DNA of 42,728 nt from the NCBI GenBank assembly GCA_937891735.1, contig CALAGR010000348.1, positions 1 to 42,728 of the forward strand, read 5' to 3'. How positions within the stretch are numbered: the stretch's first letter is position 1; each line of letters begins with the position of its first letter. The notes under the pieces are model-generated. The model was not told the origin of the DNA and did no database searches. It saw nothing but the letters and a program-made list of their open reading frames with translations. This DNA comes from an uncultured Pseudomonadota bacterium (lineage in GTDB: Bacteria; Myxococcota_A; UBA796; UBA9615). Positions 1 to 8,556 of the stretch are shown here, piece after piece. A program made the position numbers and the translations under genes.

Positions 1-75
1 GTCGTCGTCGCCGGTGTCGTCGTCGCCGGTGTCGTCGTCGCCGGTGTCGTCGTCACCGGTGTCGTCGTCGCCGGT
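1..75. repeat. 15-bp tandem repeat, five copies
   Basis: Five consecutive 15-bp units (gtcgtcgtcgccggt). The fourth unit carries one silent change. On the minus strand each unit encodes Thr-Gly-Asp-Asp-Asp of the lipoprotein linker. The array continues to the window edge, so the full copy number is unknown. Such in-frame arrays can change length by slippage without breaking the gene. Confidence 0.9.
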
Positions 76-192
76 GGACGAGTCGTTGTCGTCGTCGTCG
101 GAGCTGGGGCATCCGCCGAGGGCGAACATCACCAGCAGCACCGACATGGCGACGAGAATCTCGGGACGGGGGACAAGCGACCAGAAGCGCAT
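1..192 (-). CDS. Asp-rich repeat lipoprotein, N-terminal part (runs off the left edge)
   Basis: Reading the minus strand from the ATG at 192 gives a signal peptide with a hydrophobic core (residues 12-25) and a lipobox ending in Cys28 (L-G-G-C). A low-complexity stretch of Asp runs and Thr-Gly-Asp-Asp-Asp units follows. The gene has no stop before base 1, so only 64 codons are seen. A good ribosome binding site (AGAGGA, plus-strand 200-205) sits 7 bases upstream. An internal ATG at 147 would give a shorter signal peptide. Asp-rich linkers after the lipidated cysteine are common in lipoproteins of myxobacteria-like bacteria and usually precede a surface domain, which here lies outside the window. 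Function unknown. Confidence 0.75.
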   Translation of the reverse strand, partial: MRFWSLVPRPEILVAMSVLLVMFALGGCPSSDDDDNDSSTGDDDTGDDDTGDDDTGDDDTGDDD

Positions 193-246
193 GGTTCGAT
201 CCTCTGCGGCAGCCGAGAGTGGCCCGCCGGGGCGCCAGTGTACCGG

Positions 247-276
247 ACGACACCCAGTGCGTGGATCGGCTATGAC
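247..276 (+). promoter_or_regulatory. Putative promoter of the first radical SAM unit
   Basis: A -10-like TATGAC (271-276) is preceded by GGC and lies 18 bp after ACGACA (247-252), which matches four of six -35 positions. The start codon chosen for the next gene is 31 bp downstream and has its own GGAG. The GGCTAT core recurs upstream of 3750, 10042 and 21790. Confidence 0.4.
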
Positions 277-306
277 GAGGCGACATGCTACTGGAGTGAG
301 ACGGCG

Positions 307-1359
307 ATGGGGATGACCGGGCGAGGGCGACTGCGGCTGATGGCGTCCTACGCCAGGGGCGGGTCCGCGGGCGTGCCGGGCCCCAGTGGGCTGATGGTCG
401 AGACGACTGTCCGCTGCAACCTCCGCTGTCCGATGTGTCCCCGAACCGGGGTCGACTATCCCCAGGCCGACCTGCCCGACGACCTGCTCTATCCGCTGTT
501 GGAGGACTACGCCGCGATGGGCGGTGACCATGTCTACCTGTACGGCCTGGGCGAGCCGCTCCTGGATCCACGGATCTTCGACATCCTGGCGCGCTGCCGG
601 GCGCTCGGTCTCGGTACGGTGATCTCGTCCAACGGCACGCTGCTGAACGCTGATCGACGCAGGCGGCTCCTCGACGCCGGCTGCGATCACTTCATCGTCG
701 CCATCGACGGCACCGATCAGGAGACCTACGGCCACTACCGCGCGGGCGGGGTCTACGAGACGGTCGTCGCCCAGGTGAGGGCCCTGGCGGCGGAGAAGAA
801 GGCGCGGCGGGCGAAGATGACCCTCGTCGTGCAGTTCATCCGGATGCACCGGAACCTGCACCAGCAAGAGGACTTCCTCCGGCTGTGGCGGGCGGTGCCG
901 GGGGTCGATCTGGTCCGCCTGAAGGAGGAGGACATCGGCCTGCCCGGGCACAACCTGACGGGGGCCGATGGGAAGGGGCGCAAGAACCCCTGCTTCCTGC
1001 TGTGGAGGGGGCCCCTGGTCGTGCGCTACACCGGCGACGTCTATCCCTGCTACCACATCGCGGAGCAGGGGGACGCCCTCGGCAACCTGCGGGACGTGTC
1101 CCTCGCCGACCTCTGGGATCACCCGGAGATGCAGCGGCTGCGGAGCATGCACGCGGCCGGGGAGGGCGAGGTGGAGCCCTGCCTGTCCTGCCCCTGCATC
1201 CGGCCCCGACGCCCCTTCATCCTCGGCGCGATGGCCGTCCCGGGGATCACGACGCGCTACCTCATCCCGCTGATGGAGCGGGTCTCGCACCGCTGGCCCT
1301 GGATCTTCAACGAAGAGGTCCGGGATCCCGTGCCCGGCGAAGCCGGCGGAGACCCGTGA
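307..1359 (+). CDS. Radical SAM protein with C-terminal SPASM-like Cys region
   Basis: A 350-residue radical SAM enzyme. The CxxxCxxC cluster motif (CNLRCPMC) is at residues 37-44 and should bind the 4Fe-4S cluster that cleaves S-adenosylmethionine. A TIM-barrel-like region follows with GLGEPLL and SSNGTLL strands. The C-terminal third has a CYH segment, a GNLRDVSLADLWD stretch and a CLSCPC group, typical of SPASM/twitch domains holding auxiliary clusters. The ATG at 307 was chosen because GGAG (293-296) lies 10 bases upstream; an ATG at 313 is also possible. The stop overlaps the GTG of the FG-GAP lipoprotein gene (GTGA), so the two are probably translationally coupled. The substrate cannot be told; relatives modify peptides or sugars. 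Confidence 0.88.
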   Translation: MGMTGRGRLRLMASYARGGSAGVPGPSGLMVETTVRCNLRCPMCPRTGVDYPQADLPDDLLYPLLEDYAAMGGDHVYLYGLGEPLLDPRIFDILARCRALGLGTVISSNGTLLNADRRRRLLDAGCDHFIVAIDGTDQETYGHYRAGGVYETVVAQVRALAAEKKARRAKMTLVVQFIRMHRNLHQQEDFLRLWRAVPGVDLVRLKEEDIGLPGHNLTGADGKGRKNPCFLLWRGPLVVRYTGDVYPCYHIAEQGDALGNLRDVSLADLWDHPEMQRLRSMHAAGEGEVEPCLSCPCIRPRRPFILGAMAVPGITTRYLIPLMERVSHRWPWIFNEEVRDPVPGEAGGDP

Positions 1360-3011
1360 CGGTGCTGAAGCGCGTGCTGGGCCTGTTCGCCTCGGTCCTG
1401 ATGGCGGGGTGCCTCCCGGTCGTCGAGCCCCCGGCCGTGACGCCCCCGGCTTCGGGCGTCACGTTCGGCCCGGAGATCCGCTGCGCCGAACCCGTCTCGG
1501 GCTTCGCGGTCTACGAGGAGATCGGCCAGGCCTCGGGCCTGGACCACGTGCCCGACTGGGGGGGCCAGGTGGAGCCGTTCTGGTACTTCGGTGGCAGCAT
1601 CGCCGCCGTTGACCTGGATGCCGACGGCGACGTGGACCTGGCCCTCGGCAATGCCAGTCGAGGACCGGATCTGTTCGAGAACGACGGAAGCGGCCGGTTC
1701 ACGCGGCGCACGTCACCCTTGGCGTCCGAGACGGATGGCCGGCCACTGAACGGTGCCGTGGGGGCGGTGGATCTGGATGGGGACGGCCTGCCCGAGCTGG
1801 CCATGGTCGGGCTCGGGTCCGCGCAGGTGCTGCCGGCCCTGGGGGACTGGGAGTACGGGCCCCCGGCCGCCTACCAGACGCCCCAGGAGCGGACCTTGCT
1901 GAACTCGATGGCCTTCGGGGACGTGAACGGGGACGGGGCGCTGGACCTGTTCCTGCCGACCGTGGGCAGGTTCGATGGGCAGGGGCCGGAGGTGCCCGTT
2001 CCGTCGGTGCTGCTCCTCGGCGAGGCCGACGGCTTCGGATCACCGTCGGACCTGACGCCGGCGTCGGGGCCCGGTCTGTCCCTCGCGGCGACGTTCACGG
2101 ATCGTGACGGTGACGGAGACGCCGATCTGCTGGCCCTCTCCGATCGCCCGGGTCTGGCGGGCTCCCCCTCTGCCTTCTACCGGAACGACGGGGTGGACGA
2201 GGCCGGGTGGCCGGTGCTCGTCGATGACGCGGCGGAGGTGGGTGCAGACCTGCTGGCCAACGGAATGGGCATCGGCAGCGCCGACCTGAACGGCGACGGC
2301 GCGCTCGACTACTGCATGTCCGACAGCGGCCTCATGCGCTGTCTGCTGTCCACCTCCGACGGCTCCTACTACGACGGCGCGACGGCGCTGGGGCTCCAGC
2401 CGGCGAGCTCCTACGGCGACGTCCGGTGGACCGGCTGGTCCCTCGGGCTGGACGATCTGGACAACGACGGCTCCGTCGATGCCTGGGTCGGGGCTTCCGG
2501 CTTCCCCGCGGGGCAGTACGGATCGGACCCGATGATGAGCCCCGGGGGCGTAGACGCGATCTGGCAGGGCGGGCCCGACGGCCTCTTCACCGACCGATCG
2601 GAGGACGTGGGCTTCGCAGGAGACTCCCACCACTACGGGGGCGCGGCGGCGGATCTGGACGGCGACGGGTTCCTGGAGCTCGTGCTGGTCGGGGGCCTGG
2701 AGCGTCCCAAGATCTGGCACCGCCCCTGTGGCTCGGATGGGTGGCTCGAGGTCGAGCTGATCGGCAACCCTGGCAACCGGTCCGGGATCGGAGCCCGCGT
2801 GGAGGTCGCCGTGGACGACCGGGTCCTGATCCAGGAGCTGATGAGCGTGCGCGGCCTGGGGCAGGGTCCGAGCAGCCTGCACTTCGGCCTGGGGGACCTC
2901 GACGCGGTCGCCTGGATGAGGGTGGCCTGGCCCGGCGGCGAGACGACCCTCTTGGAGGACGTGCCGACGCGGCGCCGGGTAACGGTGACCCACCCCGATC
3001 TCCTTCGTTGA
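1356..3011 (+). CDS. FG-GAP/VCBS-repeat lipoprotein with ASPIC/UnbV C-terminal domain (copy 1)
   Basis: A 551-residue exported protein. The GTG start overlaps the radical SAM stop. A signal peptide with lipobox LMAGC predicts lipidation at Cys19. Seven DxDxDG-type motifs (DLDADGDVD, DLDGDGLPE, DVNGDGALD and similar) mark FG-GAP/VCBS blades of a Ca-binding propeller. The last 70 residues (GIGARVEV, GLGQGPSSLHFGLG, WPGG, ending HPDL) fit the ASPIC/UnbV domain, a family also found in enediyne clusters and in CRTAC1-like proteins but without a known reaction. It shares with two paralogues (10042 and 23397) a GPEIxC opening, a Cys pair in the DYC...RC segment and a late Cys before GSDGWL, so disulfides are likely. 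Probably anchored in the outer membrane or periplasm. Confidence 0.87.
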   Translation: MTVLKRVLGLFASVLMAGCLPVVEPPAVTPPASGVTFGPEIRCAEPVSGFAVYEEIGQASGLDHVPDWGGQVEPFWYFGGSIAAVDLDADGDVDLALGNASRGPDLFENDGSGRFTRRTSPLASETDGRPLNGAVGAVDLDGDGLPELAMVGLGSAQVLPALGDWEYGPPAAYQTPQERTLLNSMAFGDVNGDGALDLFLPTVGRFDGQGPEVPVPSVLLLGEADGFGSPSDLTPASGPGLSLAATFTDRDGDGDADLLALSDRPGLAGSPSAFYRNDGVDEAGWPVLVDDAAEVGADLLANGMGIGSADLNGDGALDYCMSDSGLMRCLLSTSDGSYYDGATALGLQPASSYGDVRWTGWSLGLDDLDNDGSVDAWVGASGFPAGQYGSDPMMSPGGVDAIWQGGPDGLFTDRSEDVGFAGDSHHYGGAAADLDGDGFLELVLVGGLERPKIWHRPCGSDGWLEVELIGNPGNRSGIGARVEVAVDDRVLIQELMSVRGLGQGPSSLHFGLGDLDAVAWMRVAWPGGETTLLEDVPTRRRVTVTHPDLLR

Positions 3012-3020
3012 GCCGTCCGC

Positions 3021-3662
3021 TCAGCGCGCCTTCGTGAGCTCGAGCCGGATGATGAGCTCGTCGATCTCGACCTTCGCTCCTCTGAACCGCGAGCGCGCGG
3101 CGAAGCCCTCGAGCTCGCCGCGGGTCCAGGCGGGCAGCCCGAGCCCGAACAGGCGCTGCAGGAAGAGCGCGCGATGCGCCTGGCGGAAGGTGCGGACCGG
3201 AAGCTGGTCGTAGACGAGCAGCCGCGCCCCGGGCTCGAGGCTCTCGTGGATCCGGTCGAGCACCGCGACCGGGTCCTGCCAGCAGTAGATGGACGAGCAG
3301 CTCACGGCGACGTCGAAGGGTCCAGCCGCGTCGAGGGGATCCTCGAGGTCTCCCACCGAGAAGGCGCAGCTCACGCCCTGTCTGGCGCACTGCCGTGACG
3401 CGAACGCGATCAGCTCAGCGCTCTGGTCGATGCCCCAGCCCCGCACGCCGGGGTGCTCGGCGAGGTACATCGCCAGGAAGGTGCCGTGTCCGCAGCCGAA
3501 GTCGGCCAGCGCGGCGCCCACGGGCAGGGGCCCCACGTCCTCAATCACCCGTCGATAGAGGTGACGGGCCTTGCGGCTCATCAACTCGGCGAACAGGCGG
3601 CTGGCTCCGGACCGGAAGTAGGCCTTCTCGAGGCGGCGCAGACCGGCGCGCAGATCGGACAC
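3021..3662 (-). CDS. Class I SAM-dependent methyltransferase
   Basis: A 213-residue protein with the Rossmann methyltransferase signature: motif I DFGCGHG near residue 55, an acidic residue ending strand 2 (GIDQS), SVGDLED after strand 3, and the motif IV-like FDVAVSCSSIYCW. The size is normal for small class I methyltransferases. The start is a GTG without a strong ribosome binding site. It converges on the FG-GAP gene with only 9 bp between the stops and diverges from the propeller gene at 3750. It is the only minus-strand enzyme in this part of the locus, so it may be a local insertion or a tailoring enzyme. Substrate unknown. Confidence 0.82.
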   Translation of the reverse strand: MSDLRAGLRRLEKAYFRSGASRLFAELMSRKARHLYRRVIEDVGPLPVGAALADFGCGHGTFLAMYLAEHPGVRGWGIDQSAELIAFASRQCARQGVSCAFSVGDLEDPLDAAGPFDVAVSCSSIYCWQDPVAVLDRIHESLEPGARLLVYDQLPVRTFRQAHRALFLQRLFGLGLPAWTRGELEGFAARSRFRGAKVEIDELIIRLELTKAR

Positions 3663-3714
3663 GAAGGGACCTCGGGCGAGGGTTGCAGGCGACGGGACCG
3701 ACTCGCCGGGCAGC

Positions 3715-3744
3715 TTGCCACTGCCGATCCGGGTCGGCTATACG
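3715..3744 (+). promoter_or_regulatory. Putative leaderless promoter of the 3750 gene
   Basis: TTGCCA (3715-3720) and TATACG (3739-3744) are separated by 18 bp, the best -35/-10 pair seen in the window. The -10 begins 11 bases before the ATG at 3750, so transcription would start at or next to the start codon. Only a weak GAGG lies between. Confidence 0.5.
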
Positions 3745-3749
3745 AGGCC

Positions 3750-5393
3750 ATGACTTCGACCGCCACGGCCCGTCGAGCGCTGGTGTGGCGGGCGCTCGAC
3801 GGCCCCCTGACCCTGGCGGCCTTCTACCTGGCCATCGACGCAGCCTCCCTCTCCCGCCTGCACATCGTGCCGGCGCAGGCCGCGGTGATCGTGCCGCTCC
3901 TCGCGGCCGGGGTCCTGGCCTGGTCCGCCCACGCCTGTCGCGACCGGGGGGTGGGTTGGCTCGCGGTGATCTCCGGCCCCTCGGCCATCCTCCTGGTCTG
4001 CGCGGTCGTGCTCGTCGTGCCCTTCGAGACGGCCACGGACATGACCCGGCGGGGGTGGTTCCCCCCCGAGTGGCACCAGGCACCCTGGGTCTGGTACTCG
4101 CTCTTCGCCGCGTTCGGGGGCTGGTCCATCGCCTACTTCCTGGTCTGGGGAGGGCTCCTCTGGCTGCACCTGCAGCGCTCCCGCTGGCCCATGCTCGCGG
4201 TGGAGGTGCTGCTCGTCCTCTTCGGGCTGTACTGGACCCTGTTCGCGATCCCCGAGGCCGAGCGGTTCCTGCCGCTGCTCTTCCCTCTCATCCTGGCCAT
4301 CCTCTTCGGGGTGCTGCGGCAGCCGATCCTCGAGCGCCGCTCCGCCGTGGTGGGGCTGGTCCTGTGGTTGGCCCTGTCCAACTACGTGGGACCCGTTCCG
4401 CCGACGCCCATCGACCCGTCGCTCCCGGGCCTGACGCAGGTCTACCCCCGGCCGGGCGCCGACGCCCTCGTCCCCACGACCCATATGCGCGACGCCCTCC
4501 TCGCGGGGGACGGGCGCACTCTGTTCGTGCCCTGGGGCACCACCTGCGGCCTGCTGCGCATCGATCGGGAGACGGGGGCAGTCCAGAACCAGGACGTCGA
4601 TCTGTCCCGCTTCCTGGCGTTCAGCGAGGACGAGGATGTCATCTACGCGGCCGGGTGGACCAACGGCCGATATATGGAGTACGACCCGGCCACCTTGAGG
4701 CTGCTGCGGTCGGTGGACTTGATGCAGCACGGGCTCGGCCAGCTCTTCATGGCGCGCCAGCAGGGCGACGACGTGTACGTCAGCTCCTACGCGCCGCCGA
4801 TCCTCGCGCGCTTCGACCGCCGGACCATGAAGCTGCTCGCCCTGAACGACTTCCGGGACTCCTGGTCCCGGATGAGCTGCGGCGCCGCCTTCTACGTCTT
4901 CTCGCCCGATGGAACGCGGATCTACATCTCCATCGGGATGACGGACGTGCCCATGACCTTCTCGTTGATGGAGCTCGACTCCCAGACGCTGGAGGTGCTG
5001 CGGGAGGTGACCGCGCCGGAGATGTTCCTGGTCACCAACTACGACGCCGGGGCGGGACAACTCCTCGTCTCCAGCTTCTTCTCGGACACGCTGTTCGTCG
5101 TGGATCTCGCCTCCTTCGAGGTGGTCGCCGAGCACCGCGGTGCCACCCAGGCCCGCTTCTTCGTGTTCGACGAGAAGCGCCAGTGGCTCATCCAGGGCTC
5201 CTACTACACCGGCGAGCTCGTGGTCCTGGACCGTCGGAACTTCAAGGAGCTGCTGCGGCGCCGGATCTCCCGCCGGATCCAGTTCGGACACATCGACGTC
5301 GAGCGGGACATGCTGCGCTTCACGACGACCGAGGGTGCCTTCGAGCTGGAGCTCGGCACCCTGGAGCGGTGGATCGCGGAGGCGGGGCGGTGA
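3750..5393 (+). CDS. Membrane-anchored beta-propeller protein (copy 1, divergent)
   Basis: A 547-residue protein. Residues 1 to about 220 hold around seven hydrophobic segments (for example AAVIVPLLAAGVLAW and LLFPLILAILFGVL). The rest is a YVTN/WD40-like beta-propeller with repeated strand pairs such as DVYVSSYAPP, RIYISIGM and QLLVSSFF. The architecture matches three other proteins here (14309, 15729 and 20221), although this copy is more divergent and lacks their SFKxAGN and DWFGGRLV motifs. The ATG at 3750 follows a promoter-like TATACG by 11 bases. It is the first gene of a unit continuing into the nucleotidyltransferase 4 bp downstream. No enzymatic residues are evident. A sensor, scaffold or glycan-binding role outside the cytoplasm is inference. 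Confidence 0.75.
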   Translation: MTSTATARRALVWRALDGPLTLAAFYLAIDAASLSRLHIVPAQAAVIVPLLAAGVLAWSAHACRDRGVGWLAVISGPSAILLVCAVVLVVPFETATDMTRRGWFPPEWHQAPWVWYSLFAAFGGWSIAYFLVWGGLLWLHLQRSRWPMLAVEVLLVLFGLYWTLFAIPEAERFLPLLFPLILAILFGVLRQPILERRSAVVGLVLWLALSNYVGPVPPTPIDPSLPGLTQVYPRPGADALVPTTHMRDALLAGDGRTLFVPWGTTCGLLRIDRETGAVQNQDVDLSRFLAFSEDEDVIYAAGWTNGRYMEYDPATLRLLRSVDLMQHGLGQLFMARQQGDDVYVSSYAPPILARFDRRTMKLLALNDFRDSWSRMSCGAAFYVFSPDGTRIYISIGMTDVPMTFSLMELDSQTLEVLREVTAPEMFLVTNYDAGAGQLLVSSFFSDTLFVVDLASFEVVAEHRGATQARFFVFDEKRQWLIQGSYYTGELVVLDRRNFKELLRRRISRRIQFGHIDVERDMLRFTTTEGAFELELGTLERWIAEAGR

Positions 5394-5397
5394 CTTC

Positions 5398-6354
5398 ATG
5401 ACGCCGACCTCTCCGACAGGCGTGATCCTCGCGGCGGGCCAAGGGCGCCGGATGGGGCGCATCGGTCTTGATCGCGCAAAGCCCTGCCTGCCGGTCGGCA
5501 ACCGACCCCTGCTCCACCACCACCTCGACCTCTTCGCCCAGATGCAGCTGGAGACCGCGGTCATCGTCGTCGGCTTCCGGGCCGAGGCCGTCGTCGCGGT
5601 GGCGAACGCGCACCCCGCCGTGCGCTCCGGCTCCATCCAGCTTCGCTTCGTCGAGCAGGAGCACCGAGGCGGCATCGCCCACGCCCTGCGGCTGACCCGC
5701 GAGGTCGTGCACGAGCACCTGGTCGTGGTCCTCGGCGACACCTACCTCGTGCCGGGAGACCTGCGCGCGCCCCTGGAGCTGCTGACCGGGCAGGGGGGTC
5801 CGCCCTTCGCGGCCGTGCTCTCGGTGCGACGGGAGGAGGATCCCGAGGCGATCCGCAGGGAGTGCTCGGTCCGGTTCGACGGGGCAGGACGGCTCCTGGA
5901 GATCCGGGAGAAGCCCGAGCGCCCCTTCAACGATCTCAAGCCCTGCGGCCTGTACTTCTTCGATCGGAGGATCTTCGCCGCGATCGACCGCACGGTGCCC
6001 TCCCCGCTCCGGGGCGAGGTCGAGATCACGGACGCCATCCAGGAGCTGGTCTCCATGGGGGAGCTCGTGGGGCAGGCCTCGGCCGTGGCCTGGGACGTCA
6101 ACCTGAACACGCCCGCCGACCTGCTGCTGGCCAACCTCGCGGAGCTGCGGCGGCGCGGCGAGGAGCGCCTCCTGGGGCACGACGCGCAAGTGCACGAGGA
6201 TGCGGTCCTGGAGCGCGTGGTGATCGGGGACCGGGCCCGCGTGCTGGCTCCCGCCCGCCTCATCGACTGCCTGGTCCTCGACGACGCCGTCCTGGCCGAG
6301 CCGGTGCGCCTCCAGAACTGCATCCTCGTGGGGGACCAGGTGGTGCGGCCGTGA
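5398..6354 (+). CDS. Sugar-1-phosphate nucleotidyltransferase
   Basis: A 318-residue GT-A-like nucleotidyltransferase. The N-terminal signature GVILAAGQGRRM, followed by AKPCLPVGNRPLL, is the nucleotide-binding loop and substrate lysine region of the RmlA/GlmU/GalU group. VVVLGDTYL supplies the metal-binding Asp, and EIREKPERP with GLYFF are usual sugar-binding strands. The final 50 residues (VVIGDRARV, LIDCLVLDDAVL) resemble short left-handed beta-helix hexapeptide turns. It should make an NDP-sugar from a sugar-1-phosphate. It starts 4 bp after the propeller gene and its stop overlaps the GTG of the next radical SAM gene. The specific sugar cannot be read from sequence. Confidence 0.87.
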   Translation: MTPTSPTGVILAAGQGRRMGRIGLDRAKPCLPVGNRPLLHHHLDLFAQMQLETAVIVVGFRAEAVVAVANAHPAVRSGSIQLRFVEQEHRGGIAHALRLTREVVHEHLVVVLGDTYLVPGDLRAPLELLTGQGGPPFAAVLSVRREEDPEAIRRECSVRFDGAGRLLEIREKPERPFNDLKPCGLYFFDRRIFAAIDRTVPSPLRGEVEITDAIQELVSMGELVGQASAVAWDVNLNTPADLLLANLAELRRRGEERLLGHDAQVHEDAVLERVVIGDRARVLAPARLIDCLVLDDAVLAEPVRLQNCILVGDQVVRP

Positions 6355-7379
6355 GGGTGGATCCCGGATTCAAGGGCGGCCTGCCCCCCGCGGAGCGCGG
6401 ATCGACGGTGCCGGGCGGCCCTGTCGAGCTCTATCTCGAGATCACCAACCGGTGCAACCTGCGGTGCCGCACCTGCCCCCAGCACTTCGGCATGCCCGAG
6501 CCGGCGGCGCAGCTGACCCTGGCGGACGTCGACAAGATCCTGTCCCAGGTGCCGAGGCTGCTGCGGGTGGTCCTGCATGGCATCGGGGAGTCGACGCTGC
6601 ATCCCGAGCTGCCTGCCATCGTTCGCCTCGTCCGGGAGCGGGGCGCCTACGTGCTGCTGAACACCAACGGGATCCTGCTCTCGGAGCCCCTGTGCGCAGA
6701 GCTGATCGACTCCGGGCTGGACGAACTCCGGGTCTCGATGGACGCCGCCACGCCCGAGACCTACGCCCTGGTGCGGGGCGCGGACTCCCTGCCCACCATC
6801 CGGGCGAACCTCCGGGCCCTGCTGGCCGAGCGGGAGCGCAGGGGTGCCACGGCCCCCGCCCTGTCGCTGTGGATGACGGCGACCCGCAGCAACATCGGCG
6901 AGCTGCCGGGCCTGGTGGAGATGGCCGCCGATCTCGGGATCCCGCAGGTCTACCTGCAGCGGCTCGTGACCTCCGAGCAGGGCCTGGCGACCCGGAGCCA
7001 GTCGCTCTTCGGAGCGGACGACGCCGAGGCGCCGATCCAGCAGGCCGAGCGCCTTGCCGCCGAGCGGGGCGTGCAGCTCCTCGGCTCCGGCGCGGGGGCA
7101 GCGGCCGGCAGCCTGCTTCGGGCCGCGGGGGAGGCCCCCTGGCGGGGGTGCCGCCGGCCGTGGTCGTTGATGTACGTCACCGCCAATGGCAACGTCCTGC
7201 CGTGTTGCATCTCGCCCTTTACGGCTGCCCCCTACAAGTCCCTGGTGCTGGGGAACGTCCTCCGGGAGGAGCTGGACACGGTGTGGAACGGCGCCCCCTA
7301 CCGAAGCTGGCGCGGCGCGATGCTTGACGGCGAGCCGCCCGAGGCGTGTCGCGGCTGTGGGACGGCCTGGTGCCTGTGA
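6351..7379 (+). CDS. Radical SAM/SPASM protein
   Basis: A 342-residue radical SAM enzyme with CNLRCRTC (Cys35, Cys39, Cys42) right after strand 1 (ELYLEITNR). GIGESTLHPE and LLNTNGILL are the usual barrel strands. Near the C-terminus NGNVLPCC, GNVLREELDTVWNG and CRGCGTAWC form a SPASM-type auxiliary-cluster region. The GTG start at 6351 overlaps the nucleotidyltransferase stop, and the stop overlaps the GTG of the UDP-galactopyranose mutase, so all three should be translated in series. That context favours a role in sugar or glycan-linked modification, but relatives also act on peptides and the substrate is not known. Confidence 0.88.
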   Translation: MRVDPGFKGGLPPAERGSTVPGGPVELYLEITNRCNLRCRTCPQHFGMPEPAAQLTLADVDKILSQVPRLLRVVLHGIGESTLHPELPAIVRLVRERGAYVLLNTNGILLSEPLCAELIDSGLDELRVSMDAATPETYALVRGADSLPTIRANLRALLAERERRGATAPALSLWMTATRSNIGELPGLVEMAADLGIPQVYLQRLVTSEQGLATRSQSLFGADDAEAPIQQAERLAAERGVQLLGSGAGAAAGSLLRAAGEAPWRGCRRPWSLMYVTANGNVLPCCISPFTAAPYKSLVLGNVLREELDTVWNGAPYRSWRGAMLDGEPPEACRGCGTAWCL

Positions 7380-8554
7380 TCGGCGTCGCGGGCGCGGGCC
7401 TGTCCGGGGCGGTCATCGCTCGCGAGCTGGCCGAGGGCGACAAGCGAGTCGTGGTCTTCGAGGAGAGGGACCACCTCGCGGGGAACTGCCACACCGCCCG
7501 GGATCCCTGGTCGGGCGTCATGGTGCACACCTACGGCGCCCACGTGTTCCACACCAACCGACGGGACATCTGGGCCTACGTCAATCGCTTCGCCCGCTTC
7601 CGGCGCACCGCCACCCGGATCAAGGCGGTCACGCACCGGGGCGTCTTTTCGTTCCCGATCAACCTGCTGACGATCAACCAGCTCTTCGGGCAGACCTTCA
7701 CCCCGAGCCAGGCCGAGGCGTTCGTCCGGTCGCGGGCCGACCGCTCGATCGGCGAGCCCCGCAACTTCGAGGAGCAGGCCCTGAGCACCGTCGGCCCGGA
7801 GCTCTACGAGACGTTCCTGCGGGGGTACACGAAGAAGCAGTGGGGGGTCGATCCAAGAGAGATCCCCGCCTCGGTCCTGCGGCGGCTGCCCCTCCGTTTC
7901 AACTACGAGGACGACTACTTCTCCGACGCCTTCCAGGGGATCCCCGAGGAGGGGTACACCGAGCTGGTCGGGCGGCTGCTCGATCATCGGAACATCGAGG
8001 TCCGCCTCGGGGAGCGACTCGATCCCGCGGGGGCGCCCGGGTTCGCTCAGGTGTTCTGGAGCGGGCCCCTCGACGCGTGGTTCGGCTTCCGGGCGGGGCG
8101 CCTCGGCTACCGGACCCTGAGCTGGCAGCGGGAGCAGGGGGTAGGCGATCTGCAGGGCGGCCCGGGCATCGCCTTCTGCCAGGAGGAGGTGCCCCACGTG
8201 CGCACCTTCGAGTACAAGCACTTCACGCCTTGGGAGTCCCACGAGAGGAGCGTCGCGTTCCGGCAGCTCGCCGCGGACGCCGGGCCTGGGGACATCCCCT
8301 ACTACCCGCTGCGGCTGCGGGAGGACCTGCGGCGCCTGGACTCCTACGTCGCCCTCGCCGAGGCCAGCTCGGGCGTGACCTTCGTCGGGCGCCTGGGCAC
8401 GTACCGCTATCTGGACATGCACGTCGTGGTCGGTGAGGCTCTGGACGTGGCGGATCGCTTCCTTCGCCACGATCCCGCGGGCGGCCCCTTCCCTGCCCTG
8501 GTGGTCGGGCCCCACGCCCCACCCACCGAGCAACGATCCCCCGGAGGAGGCTGA
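7376..8554 (+). CDS. glf: UDP-galactopyranose mutase
   Basis: A 392-residue flavoenzyme that interconverts UDP-galactopyranose and UDP-galactofuranose in the cytoplasm. The N-terminus has the FAD-binding GxGxxG (GAGLSG) and a VVVFEERDHLAGN strand that ends strand 2. The family motifs YGAHVFHTN, FPINLLTINQLF, YTKKQWG, the substrate-pocket FNYEDDYF, and the late YYPLR are all present. The length is normal for bacterial Glf. The GTG start at 7376 overlaps the previous stop (GTGA); without it no good start fits the Rossmann fold, which begins at once. Its presence implies galactofuranose in the product of this locus. The carrier protein follows after 2 bp. Confidence 0.94.
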   Translation: MIGVAGAGLSGAVIARELAEGDKRVVVFEERDHLAGNCHTARDPWSGVMVHTYGAHVFHTNRRDIWAYVNRFARFRRTATRIKAVTHRGVFSFPINLLTINQLFGQTFTPSQAEAFVRSRADRSIGEPRNFEEQALSTVGPELYETFLRGYTKKQWGVDPREIPASVLRRLPLRFNYEDDYFSDAFQGIPEEGYTELVGRLLDHRNIEVRLGERLDPAGAPGFAQVFWSGPLDAWFGFRAGRLGYRTLSWQREQGVGDLQGGPGIAFCQEEVPHVRTFEYKHFTPWESHERSVAFRQLAADAGPGDIPYYPLRLREDLRRLDSYVALAEASSGVTFVGRLGTYRYLDMHVVVGEALDVADRFLRHDPAGGPFPALVVGPHAPPTEQRSPGGG

Positions 8555-8556
8555 CC

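Noticed and set aside
1..75. Short tandem repeats as a CRISPR array
   Set aside because: No spacers; the units are contiguous, coding, and encode a lipoprotein linker.
885..1355. N-terminal extension of the first FG-GAP protein into the radical SAM gene
   Set aside because: The extension is an off-frame reading of the radical SAM gene; the signal peptide and lipobox start at 1356.
3738..5741. A 667-codon minus-strand open frame opposite the first propeller gene
   Set aside because: No domain motifs; the plus strand has membrane helices, blade repeats and coupled neighbours.
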